Origin: an uncultured Arthrobacter sp.
Lineage (GTDB): Bacteria > Actinomycetota > Actinomycetes > Actinomycetales > Micrococcaceae
Direction of reading: 5' to 3'
Assembly: GCF_947495145.1 (NCBI RefSeq)
Contig: NZ_CANLXP010000012.1
Coordinates: 1 to 64,000 of the forward strand
DNA: 64,000 nucleotides
Shown in pieces: positions 31,871 through 39,367 of this stretch (position 1 is its first letter; the number at the start of each line of letters is the position of its first letter). The notes beneath the pieces are model-generated. The model was not told the origin of the DNA. It was given only the letters and a program-made list of their open reading frames with translations, and did not search any database. The position numbers were made by a program, and so were the translations under genes.

Positions 31871-32710
31871 TCAGGCGAAGTCCGCCGTCGCAGGATTGGC
31901 GCCGGTGCGGCCGGCTTCACCCTTGTCGAGGCCGTTGATCGCTTCAATGTCCTCATCCGTCAGCGAGACATCGAGTGCGCTCCAGTTTTCGATGATGCGG
32001 GATTCGGTCACCGACTTCGGGATGACCACAAGGCCAAGCGCGAGGTGCCAGGCGAGCACAACCTGCGCGGGGGTGGCGCCGCGCTTCTCCGCAATTTCGG
32101 CGAGAAGCGGGTCCTCAAGCAGGCCCTTGCCTGAGCCGAGCGGCGACCAGGACTCGTGCAGGATCCCCTTGTCGGCTTCGAAGGCGCGCAGTTCGGCCTG
32201 GTTGAGGTACGGGTGGGTCTCGACCTGGTTGATAGCGGGCACAACGCCGGTTTCATCGATGATTTCCTGCAGCGCTTCGACCGTGAAGTTCGAGACGCCG
32301 ATGGAGCGCACACGGCCGCGCTTCTGAAGCTCTATCAGCGCCTTCCAGGTGTCCACGTACTTGCCCTGCTTGGGCTGCAGCCAGTGAATCAGGTAGAGAT
32401 CAAGGGTTTCGAGGCCGAGCCGCTCCATGGAACCCTCGAAAGCCTCAAGGGTGCTCTCGTAGCCCTGATCGGCGTTCCACAGCTTGGTGGTGATGAACAG
32501 CTCTTCCGGGCTGAGTCCGGAGGCTTCGATCGCCCTGCCCACCCCAGCTTCATTCCCATAGATTTTCGCGGTGTCAATGTGGCGGTAACCCGCCTTGAAA
32601 GCGCGCCCGACGACGTCCTCAGCGGTTGCGTCGTCCACCTGCCACACGCCGTAGCCCAACTGGGGAATGGTGCGGCCGTCGTTGAAGGTCAGGTTGGGTG
32701 AAGTGCTCAT
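31871..32710 (-). CDS. aldo/keto reductase (2,5-diketo-D-gluconate reductase type)
   Basis: 279 residues. The catalytic tetrad is visible: Asp in YRHIDTAKIYGNE, Tyr in the same motif, Lys in FITTKLWNADQG, His in DLYLIHWLQP. SIGVSNFTVEAL and the NADPH-binding VVIPKSVTESRIIENW are family motifs. It reduces carbonyls with NADPH; the substrate is not predictable. AAAGG lies upstream of the ATG. Confidence 0.92.
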   Translation of the reverse strand: MSTSPNLTFNDGRTIPQLGYGVWQVDDATAEDVVGRAFKAGYRHIDTAKIYGNEAGVGRAIEASGLSPEELFITTKLWNADQGYESTLEAFEGSMERLGLETLDLYLIHWLQPKQGKYVDTWKALIELQKRGRVRSIGVSNFTVEALQEIIDETGVVPAINQVETHPYLNQAELRAFEADKGILHESWSPLGSGKGLLEDPLLAEIAEKRGATPAQVVLAWHLALGLVVIPKSVTESRIIENWSALDVSLTDEDIEAINGLDKGEAGRTGANPATADFA

Positions 32711-32787
32711 GAATGCCTTTCGGTGGCTGTTTGCTCTTGTCGAACTGTGGCAACCCGGCTCTCACCGGAAGTATTCCGGGTACCCGA

Positions 32788-33246
32788 CTATTGGCCGGAG
32801 CCAAACAGCAGGCGCTCAGCTTCGCTTACGTCCTCGGCGACCACTTCCGCCCGCCGCCGTACGTTCTCCAGGCCTGCCGACGCGATCCCCCACCGTTCCC
32901 CGTCGAGGCGGGCCATCGCCGCAGCCTCAGCAGTGGTTGCAAGGGCGTTGCCCGCGCGGGAGAGCGCCCGGTGCACCTGGAGGAGTGCACCCGGAATGTC
33001 GAGGCCGTCGCTCGGGTGCTGGGTCTGGGCGGCCACGCAGCATTCCCGCACGCGCGGGAGCAACTGGGCCAGACCATTGGCAATGCCGGCCAGCTCGTTG
33101 TAGACGGCGTCGTCCTCCACTCCCTCCAGAATCTGGTGGTAGCGGTCCAGGCCGCGCCGGAAGCGGTCATGCGCCCGGCGCCACACCCCAGTGCCGAGCT
33201 CGGCGTCATCCTTGCGTCCCTGCCGGGCCGCCGCGAAAAGTGCCAC
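32788..33246 (-). CDS. hypothetical helical protein downstream of bpa
   Basis: 152 residues, predicted all-helical with heptad-like Leu/Ala spacing (FRRGLDRYHQILEGV, IPGALLQVHRALSRAGNALATTAEAAAM). No catalytic motif or membrane segment. The GTG start lies 6 bp after the bpa stop, so it is coupled with bpa and may act with it. Function not recognised. Confidence 0.7.
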   Translation of the reverse strand: MALFAAARQGRKDDAELGTGVWRRAHDRFRRGLDRYHQILEGVEDDAVYNELAGIANGLAQLLPRVRECCVAAQTQHPSDGLDIPGALLQVHRALSRAGNALATTAEAAAMARLDGERWGIASAGLENVRRRAEVVAEDVSEAERLLFGSGQ

Positions 33247-33252
33247 GTGCGT

Positions 33253-33915
33253 CTAGAGGTACTGGCCCGGACCGTGGGTGTCCGGTGTCTGGGCTGGTCC
33301 GGATCCTGGGCGGGAGCCCGGCGCACGCTTCGGCTCGCCGTCCTCACCAACCACAACGCCGGGCGCGATGACGGTGCCCGGCGGCAGCTGCTTCAGCTGA
33401 AGTTGCGCGGCAAGCTGCTGGTTGGCCATCTGCTGAGCGGCCAGCGCGGTCTGAATGCCGTGGAAGAGTCCCTCAAGCCACCCCACCAGCTGCGCCTGCG
33501 CCACCCGGAGTTCCGCGTCGGTAGGGACCGAATCGTCAGTGAACGGGAGGTTGATCCGGTGCAGCTCCTCAACCAGTTCAGGAGCGAGCCCGTCCTCGAG
33601 TTCACGCATGGACCGCTCGTGGATCTCGGCGAGGCGGCTGCGTCCGGCGTCGTCCAGCGGGGCGCTGCGCACCTCTTCAAGCAACTGCTTGAGCATGGTG
33701 CCGATGCGCATGACCTTGGCGGGCTCGTCCACCAACTCGGTCAGCTTCGTCGCAGGGCCTCTTTCACTGCGGGAGGCGCCGTCGTCGTTCTGTTCCGGGA
33801 GCCCACGGCCGGCATCCAGTTTCCCGAGGAGTACAGGGCTCTCCTGGGAGTACTTCGCGGCTTGCTCAGGGGAGACTGCAGGGTGCTCGGGCTGCTCTTC
33901 GGTCATAGGTTTCAT
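33253..33915 (-). CDS. bpa: bacterial proteasome activator Bpa (PafE)
   Basis: About 220 residues. A disordered acidic N-terminus precedes a helical core (RIGTMLKQLLEEVRSAPLDDAG and AQLVGWLEGLFHGIQTALAAQQMANQQLAAQ), then a Pro/Gly-rich tail ending exactly in GQYL, the C-terminal motif with which Bpa docks into 20S proteasome pockets and opens the gate without ATP. The longest frame (to 33984) would overlap the upstream small gene; the ATG at 33915 or 33906 is more credible. Implies that a proteasome operon exists elsewhere in the genome. Confidence 0.88.
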   Translation of the reverse strand: MKPMTEEQPEHPAVSPEQAAKYSQESPVLLGKLDAGRGLPEQNDDGASRSERGPATKLTELVDEPAKVMRIGTMLKQLLEEVRSAPLDDAGRSRLAEIHERSMRELEDGLAPELVEELHRINLPFTDDSVPTDAELRVAQAQLVGWLEGLFHGIQTALAAQQMANQQLAAQLQLKQLPPGTVIAPGVVVGEDGEPKRAPGSRPGSGPAQTPDTHGPGQYL

Positions 33916-33946
33916 GCTCTCATGCGTGGCCGCGGCGGGAAGCGGG

Positions 33947-34201
33947 TCAGTCGGCTTCTTCCCTGTGTGCAAGCTCTTCCTCACGGCCCTCCTTGTACTC
34001 CCCTCCCGGGCTCACGCCGGGAACCCGCTGCCCGGCGTTGAGTTGCCCGGAAGTGAAGTGGCCTTCCGAGAATTCGGGGCCACCGTCATTCTCTTCGGAG
34101 GGGACGTTGATGTCTTCGCGCAGGTGCTCGTCCTCGGACTCGGCACCGGGGCTGGGCGCGCTGATGTCTTCACGGAGGTGTTCCGGCAGGTTCTCAGTCA
34201 T
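33947..34201 (-). CDS. small acidic hypothetical protein with internal repeat
   Basis: 84 residues, Glu/Ser/Pro-rich and probably disordered. It contains the near-repeat EHLREDISAPS / EHLREDINVPS. No known domain. GGAGG precedes the ATG but only one base away, so the start is not secure. It ends 31 bp before the bpa start and may be the first gene of the bpa operon. Confidence 0.5.
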   Translation of the reverse strand: MTENLPEHLREDISAPSPGAESEDEHLREDINVPSEENDGGPEFSEGHFTSGQLNAGQRVPGVSPGGEYKEGREEELAHREEAD

Positions 34202-34250
34202 TCCTCCAGCAAACCACGCGTGTTTCGGCGGCGCTAGGGAAGTCAGTACC

Positions 34251-34288
34251 GAGACGGCGGGTTCGACCTGAGTCGAACCCGCCGTCTC
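34251..34288 (-). terminator. hairpin after cstA-ybdD
   Basis: A perfect 17-bp inverted repeat (arms begin GAGACGGCGGG and end CCCGCCGTCTC) with a 4-nt loop lies 18 bp after the ybdD stop. The U-run is weak. Confidence 0.65.
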
Positions 34289-34305
34289 CGTAACCTTCCG
34301 GCCGA

Positions 34306-34482
34306 CTAGCAGCAGCGGCCCTGAGGATTGGCGTCCTGGCGGTCCGTCTTATCCCGCCAGAATTGCCGCTCGGTCATGGGCGGCTCATCACTGTGGGTAG
34401 AGGCATGGTGGTCAAGGTACTGCTGGTACGCGTTCTCGCCCATCACGCCTTTGAAGAGCCAGATCAGCTCCTTGACGCTCAT
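34306..34482 (-). CDS. YbdD/YjiX family protein, CstA partner
   Basis: 58 residues, full length for the family (DUF466). The signature is complete: GENAYQQYLDHH, PPMTERQFWRDKTD and C-terminal NPQGRCC. In E. coli the homologues YbdD and YjiX are required for pyruvate/peptide uptake by CstA-type transporters. The ATG overlaps the cstA stop by one base (TGATG); a longer frame to 34530 is inside cstA and rejected. Confidence 0.92.
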   Translation of the reverse strand: MSVKELIWLFKGVMGENAYQQYLDHHASTHSDEPPMTERQFWRDKTDRQDANPQGRCC

Positions 34483-36779
34483 CAGTGACCAGCCCGTGCC
34501 GGCTTCTTGTCCTGCGGGAGGTCGGCCCACTGCGCTTCGAGTTCCTTCTCAGCGGGCGTGGCGATCAGCCCGGCCGGCGCATAGGTGCGGGACGGAACCG
34601 CAGGATCCTCGGCACTTGGCCCGCCACCGGTGCGGTAGGCCTTGATGGTCGCGATGATGGCCGTCGCGATGACGATGATCGACAGCACCACGAAGACGAT
34701 CGAGAGCGTGCCCTGGATGAAGGTGTTGCGGACAACGGCCTCCATCGCGGCAACCGTCGGTGCGTTGCCGAAGCTCTCCTCCCCCGCCGCCAGTGCATTG
34801 CGGAAGGCGAAGTGCTGTGCCCAGTAACCCACCGCCGGCACCGGAGAGAAAATCTTGAGGAACGACGCCGAAATGGTCACCACAGAGGCGAAGGCGAGCG
34901 GCAGCGCCGGGATCCACAGATACTTGAAAGCACCCTTCTTCGCGCAGATTGCCATGCACACAGCGAGTGCAATAGCAGCAAGAAGCTGGTTGGCGATTCC
35001 GAAGAGCGGGAACAGCGTGTTGATTCCGCCGAGGGGATCGGTGACACCCATGATCAGGATCGCGCCCCAGCCGGCCACCATGATCGCGGTGCAGACCCAG
35101 GCACCCACCCGCCAGGAGGTGTCCTTGAACTTCGGCACGAAGTTACCGATGCTGTCCTGCAGCATAAACCGCGCAACGCGGGTACCGGCGTCGACCGCTG
35201 TCAGGATGAACAGGGCCTCGAACATGATCGCGAAGTGGTACCAGAACGCCATCATGCCCGCGCCGCCGAAGAGACCCTGCATGATCTGGGCGATGCCGAC
35301 GGCCAGCGTCGGCGCGCCACCGGTACGGGAGACAATCGACTCCTCACCGACGTTGGTGGCCAGCGTACTCAGGGCCTCGGGAGCGAGGTTCACCCCGGTC
35401 AGGCCGAGACCGTTGACGAATGCGACGGCGCCTTCGATGGTGCCGCCGGTTGCCGCAGCCGAGGAGTTCATCGCGAAGTAGATGCCGCGGTCGATCGACA
35501 GCGCCGCCACGAGCGCCATAATCGCCACGAAGGATTCCATCAGCATGCCGCCATAGCCGATGAAACGGGTCTGGCGTTCCTTCTCGATCATCTTCGGGGT
35601 GGTTCCCGACGAAATGAGTGCGTGGAAACCCGAGAGTGCGCCGCACGCGATGGTGACGAAAAGGAACGGAAAGAGGGTTCCCGGCACAACCGGGCCGTCG
35701 GCACGGCCGGCGAACTCGCTGAAAGCCGGAACGTTGATCTCCGGGCGCACGATGACGATCGCAACGGCCAGCATGACGATGGTGCCGATCTTCATGAAGG
35801 TGGAGAGGTAGTCGCGGGGAGCGAGCAGCAACCATACCGGCAGCACTGCCGCGATGAAGCCGTAGATGATGATGCCCCAGGCGATGGTGACGCGGTCCAG
35901 GGTGAAGACGGCGACGCCCCAGTCAGTCTCGGCAATCCAGCCGCCTCCAATGATGGCAAGCATCAATAGCGCGAACCCGATCACTGACACTTCGGTGACC
36001 TTGCCCGGCCGGATATAGCGCAGGTACACGCCCATGAACAGTGCGATGGGGATGGTCATGGCGACAGAGAAGACGCCCCAGGGACTTTCGCCCAGCGCGT
36101 TGACGACCACGAGTGCCAGGATCGCGACGATGATGATCATGATGGTGAGGGTGGCCAGAAGTGCTGCGGTCCCGCCGATGATGCCGAGCTCCTCGCGGGC
36201 CATCTGACCCAGCGACCGCCCTCCGCGGCGCATCGAGAAGAACATGACGAGGTAGTCCTGGACCGCACCGGCGAGAATAACGCCGAGAATGATCCAAATG
36301 GTTCCGGGAAGATAGCCCATCTGCGCAGCAAGGACCGGGCCGACAAGCGGACCCGCTCCAGCGATGGCGGCGAAGTGGTGGCCGTAGAGCACCCGCCGGT
36401 CGGTGGCGGCGTAGTCCTTGCCGTCAGCCTTGTACTCGGCAGGGGTGGCGCGGCGGTCGTTCGGCTTCAGCAGCTTGCGTTCGATGAATTTCGAGTAGAA
36501 CCGGTAGGCAATGAGATAGGTGCAGACCGCGGCGAACACGAACCACATCGCGTTGACCGTCTCACCGCGGACAACGGCAAGCATTGTCCAGCTCACGCCG
36601 CCGAGCAGCGCGATACCCACCCAGATTGCAATCTTCAGCGGCGTCCAGCCCCGGTTTTCCTTATCCGGATCCACCGCGGTGGACGGGAGGTTCGGGTCCT
36701 GAAGGAGGACGCCGCCGTCCTCTTCCCAATCGCCGCGGCCGGCTTCTCCACGCCCGCGTCCGACGTACTTCTCACTCAT
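34482..36779 (-). CDS. cstA: carbon starvation protein CstA (pyruvate/peptide transporter)
   Basis: 765 residues with about 16-18 hydrophobic segments. Family landmarks include YGHHFAAIAGAGPLVGPVLAAQMGYLPG in the first third, GALSGFHALISSGTTPKMI and FGIANQLLAAIAL. CstA proteins import pyruvate or peptides under carbon limitation. The ATG has GAGGGAGCACC upstream. Translationally coupled to ybdD. A GlxR/CRP-like site lies 19 bp upstream of the start. Confidence 0.93.
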   Translation of the reverse strand: MSEKYVGRGRGEAGRGDWEEDGGVLLQDPNLPSTAVDPDKENRGWTPLKIAIWVGIALLGGVSWTMLAVVRGETVNAMWFVFAAVCTYLIAYRFYSKFIERKLLKPNDRRATPAEYKADGKDYAATDRRVLYGHHFAAIAGAGPLVGPVLAAQMGYLPGTIWIILGVILAGAVQDYLVMFFSMRRGGRSLGQMAREELGIIGGTAALLATLTIMIIIVAILALVVVNALGESPWGVFSVAMTIPIALFMGVYLRYIRPGKVTEVSVIGFALLMLAIIGGGWIAETDWGVAVFTLDRVTIAWGIIIYGFIAAVLPVWLLLAPRDYLSTFMKIGTIVMLAVAIVIVRPEINVPAFSEFAGRADGPVVPGTLFPFLFVTIACGALSGFHALISSGTTPKMIEKERQTRFIGYGGMLMESFVAIMALVAALSIDRGIYFAMNSSAAATGGTIEGAVAFVNGLGLTGVNLAPEALSTLATNVGEESIVSRTGGAPTLAVGIAQIMQGLFGGAGMMAFWYHFAIMFEALFILTAVDAGTRVARFMLQDSIGNFVPKFKDTSWRVGAWVCTAIMVAGWGAILIMGVTDPLGGINTLFPLFGIANQLLAAIALAVCMAICAKKGAFKYLWIPALPLAFASVVTISASFLKIFSPVPAVGYWAQHFAFRNALAAGEESFGNAPTVAAMEAVVRNTFIQGTLSIVFVVLSIIVIATAIIATIKAYRTGGGPSAEDPAVPSRTYAPAGLIATPAEKELEAQWADLPQDKKPARAGH

Positions 36780-36797
36780 GGTGCTCCCTCGTCTGTG

Positions 36798-36813
36798 AGT
36801 GGCTTAATTCACT
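36798..36813. promoter_or_regulatory. GlxR/CRP-like site upstream of cstA
   Basis: AGTGGCTTAATTCACT fits TGTGANNTANNTCACA at the central TA and at 7 of the 10 defined arm positions. CRP-type control of cstA is established in enterobacteria; here it is inference. Confidence 0.4.
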
Positions 36814-36911
36814 GAAGGTAGCAGTGGAATGAGCGCAGTGTCACAGCTTTCCGGCGCGGAAAAGCGAAAGTCGCCGAACGGCAGGAACGGTGAGGTGAAT
36901 GACGAAACTGT

Positions 36912-37151
36912 TTAGTGCGAGGGGTCGTCGCGGCCGTCTCTGGAGTTGGACCCTTCGCTGAGGCTGGAGTGGGTGTCCGTCCGGGGATCGGGCCCATCGT
37001 TGGCGGTGTCACGGGGATTGTTCTTCACGCCGTCGTTCACCTGGTCGGCGAGGTTCTCGGTCCAGCTCTCGGCGGCGCGCTCCAGGCCCGACTCCTCGTC
37101 CTTGCCGTGCGTTGCGCCGTCCGGCTCGCCTTCTGCCCTGTGCTTGGCCAT
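36912..37151 (-). CDS. small hydrophilic hypothetical protein
   Basis: 79 residues, highly charged and Asp/Asn/Ser-rich with no hydrophobic segment, probably disordered (GLERAAESWTENLADQVN, then NNPRDTANDGPDPRTDTHSS). AAGGAGGAACCC directly upstream of the ATG is the strongest ribosome binding site in the area, which supports a real gene. Resembles small stress-type hydrophilic proteins of Micrococcaceae; function unknown. Confidence 0.72.
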   Translation of the reverse strand: MAKHRAEGEPDGATHGKDEESGLERAAESWTENLADQVNDGVKNNPRDTANDGPDPRTDTHSSLSEGSNSRDGRDDPSH

Positions 37152-37229
37152 GGGTTCCTCCTTGGAATTCCGGTGGGTGCTAGCTTGTCATACCGCCCCG
37201 GATCTACAAAGCAGCCTTAGTGTCGGGGA

Positions 37230-38201
37230 CTACAGAGTCAGGAGCACTTTTCCGGTGTGCTGCCCGGAGTCAAAGTACTCGTGTGCATGCACGACGTCGG
37301 TGAGGGGAAACGTCCGGTCAATGGGCACGGCTATCGACCCGTTCGAAATAAGCGGCCAGACGTGCTCGCGCACGCCAGCCATGATGGCCGATTTCTCCTC
37401 CACAGGCCGCGAGCGCAAGGTGGTGCCGGCGACGGATGCACGCTTGGCCATGAGCGCTCCAAGGTTCAGTTCAGCCTTCGCCCCGCCCTGCAGCCCGATA
37501 ATCACAAGCCTTCCGCCGGTCGCGAGCGCCTCAACGTTGCGGCTGAGGTACTTGGCGCCAACGACGTCGAGAATGACGTTCGCGCCCCGCCCGCCCGTTG
37601 CAGCGCCCACCTCAGCGACGAAGTCCTGCTCCCGGTAGTTCACACAGATCTCCGCGCCGAGCGAACGGGCGTAGTCCAGTTTCTCCGGCGTTCCGGCCGT
37701 CACGATCGTCCGTGCTCCCAGTGCACGCGCAAACTGGATCGCCATGGTGCCGATTCCGCCGGATGCGCCGTGGATGAGAAGCGTTTCACCGCTGCTCAGC
37801 CCTGCAGTCAGGACCAGGTTGGAGTACACCGTTGCCGCGATTTCAGGCAGCCCGGCAGCAGCTACGAGATCCACGCCGTCGGGTACGGGCAGCACCTGGC
37901 CGGCAGGCACCACAACCTGACCGGCATAACCGCCGCCTGAAAGGAGCGCCACGACGGGGTCGCCGGGCTGGAAGGCCGACCCGCTGCCGTCGACGATCCT
38001 TCCCGACACCTCCAGGCCGGGATACTCCGATGCCCCGGGAGGTGGCGGGTACACGCCTTTCCGCTGCTGCACGTCTGCCCGGTTCAGTCCGGCAGCGATG
38101 ACATCGATCAGCACCTCCCCGGTTTGAGGACGAGGCGGTTCAACGTCGGCCACCTCGAGAACGTTCGGTTCACCGAACTGGCGAAGCATTACGGCTTTCA
38201 T
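37230..38201 (-). CDS. NAD(P)H:quinone oxidoreductase, zeta-crystallin type
   Basis: 323 residues, MDR superfamily without zinc ligands. GLNRADVQQRKGVYPPPPGASEYPGLEVSG is the QOR signature, and LLIHGASGGIGTMAIQFARALGA the NADPH Rossmann motif. Reduces quinones or enones with NADPH. Annotated elsewhere as PIG3/QOR-like. AAGGA lies 5-6 nt upstream of the ATG. Confidence 0.9.
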   Translation of the reverse strand: MKAVMLRQFGEPNVLEVADVEPPRPQTGEVLIDVIAAGLNRADVQQRKGVYPPPPGASEYPGLEVSGRIVDGSGSAFQPGDPVVALLSGGGYAGQVVVPAGQVLPVPDGVDLVAAAGLPEIAATVYSNLVLTAGLSSGETLLIHGASGGIGTMAIQFARALGARTIVTAGTPEKLDYARSLGAEICVNYREQDFVAEVGAATGGRGANVILDVVGAKYLSRNVEALATGGRLVIIGLQGGAKAELNLGALMAKRASVAGTTLRSRPVEEKSAIMAGVREHVWPLISNGSIAVPIDRTFPLTDVVHAHEYFDSGQHTGKVLLTL

Positions 38202-38278
38202 GGTTTCCTTCCCGGATGGTGCCCTGATGGTTGGGAGTTTTGTGCAGCCTGCTCTGCATGAAACACTATTCCCCGTAT

Positions 38279-38366
38279 GGAAGGTTGTCCGAGCGGCCGA
38301 AGGAGCTGGTCTTGAAAACCAGTGGACGGTAACCCCGTCTCAAGGGTTCGAATCCCTTACCTTCCG
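38279..38366 (+). tRNA. tRNA-Ser (anticodon TGA)
   Basis: An 88-nt class II tRNA. Acceptor GGAAGGT pairs with ACCTTCC, discriminator G; anticodon loop TTGAAAA within TGGTC/CCAG carries TGA; long variable arm; T loop TTCGAAT. No encoded CCA. Confidence 0.96.
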
Positions 38367-38393
38367 CATCGAGCTGAGCCGAGCTCACCAGTT

Positions 38394-38419
38394 GCACCCC
38401 GTCCTGCTGGGCGGGGTGC
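38394..38419 (+). terminator. terminator after tRNA-Ser(TGA)
   Basis: Stem GCACCCCG/CGGGGTGC with a 10-nt loop is followed by TTCTGTTT. Confidence 0.7.
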
Positions 38420-38490
38420 TTCTGTTTACTGGGTGTTTCGGGCGGATTCTGCGCGGTTCACCTACACCTCGGCTTCCCTACCCAATCGGG

Positions 38491-38496
38491 TAGGCT
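38491..38496 (+). promoter_or_regulatory. -10 box of the septum-formation-type lipoprotein gene
   Basis: TAGGCT is followed after 6 nt by an in-frame GTG (38503), which could be a leaderless start or simply the transcription start of the SD-led ATG at 38530. Confidence 0.5.
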
Positions 38497-38529
38497 CCCA
38501 AAGTGCCGACAACGACGAGGAGCCTTTCA

Positions 38530-39051
38530 ATGATGATCGTTGCCCCGAAGCGATACTTCCTGCCCGTTGCCCTGCTATGTACGGCAGCGGTATTGAACGG
38601 CTGCACTCCCGGGAACGACGACGGCGCGCCGCCTTCAGCACCATCGGCGGTGGAAAGCGCTCAGGCTGTTGAGAGACAGGCGGCCTCCGAGGTCGCTCCC
38701 AAAGACCTGCAGGAGGGCCAGTGCATGGCTGACTCCGGGACTGCCGCCGATCCCAACCTCCAGCTGCTGCCCTGCGAGGAGCCCCATCCGTTTGAGGTGT
38801 TTGCTACGACGGACCTGCCCGCCGGCGACTACCCCGGCCTGGGCGAAGCAGACGCACAGGCGCAGGAATTTTGCCGCAGTGAGTTCGCTGCTTTCATCGG
38901 CCTGGACTACGACGCGTCAGCCCTTGACCTCCAGTATTTCTATCCCGTCGAGTCGGAATGGACTGACGACGGTGGGCGGTCGGTGGTCTGCCTCGTCGGC
39001 AACGCTGACGGCGCACCTTCGACGGGAACACTCCGCGGCTCCAACGAATAG
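38530..39051 (+). CDS. septum formation-family lipoprotein
   Basis: 173 residues. Hydrophobic signal PVALLCTAAVLNGC ends in a lipobox Cys. The mature part has an Ala/Pro/Ser linker and a domain with four Cys (GQCMADSG, LLPCEEPHPFEVF, EFCRSEF, VVCLVGN) matching the Septum_form type pattern of actinobacterial membrane proteins. The ATG at 38530 has GAGGAG 7 nt upstream. The in-frame GTG at 38503, 6 nt after TAGGCT, is a credible leaderless alternative adding 9 residues. Confidence 0.8.
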   Translation: MMIVAPKRYFLPVALLCTAAVLNGCTPGNDDGAPPSAPSAVESAQAVERQAASEVAPKDLQEGQCMADSGTAADPNLQLLPCEEPHPFEVFATTDLPAGDYPGLGEADAQAQEFCRSEFAAFIGLDYDASALDLQYFYPVESEWTDDGGRSVVCLVGNADGAPSTGTLRGSNE

Positions 39052-39195
39052 TTCCCAACGGCAAGCAGTCGTGCTTGAATATGCAAGGCGTTCGGTGTGG
39101 TCTACATCACTAAAAGGTGATGCTCCGGACGCCGACGTCCGGCACCACCGGACAGACGATGGGAAATGCCGTTGATGGTCTCAACCGGCTGTGCT

Positions 39196-39224
39196 GTTCT
39201 CCGCGAGGTAACCGCCCGTTCACT
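39196..39224 (+). promoter_or_regulatory. candidate three-unit PHO box upstream of the nuclease/nucleotidase
   Basis: GTTCTCC (39196), GGTAACC (39207) and GTTCACT (39218) are spaced exactly 11 bp apart and match the unit GTTCACC at 6, 5 and 6 of 7 positions. They lie about 145-170 bp upstream of the ATG. The whole gap 39052-39367 otherwise holds no gene. Confidence 0.45.
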
Positions 39225-39367
39225 ACGAGGTGGTTGGCTTGCCGCGACCGAAATGTCACCGGCAGTTCCTATTGTCACTTTCGTGGCCACTTCCGCCGGG
39301 GCGCAATGCCAGCGGCGGACATCACTCGCGGTCGCAATCCGGCCAAAAGCAAGGAGAAACAGGACGA

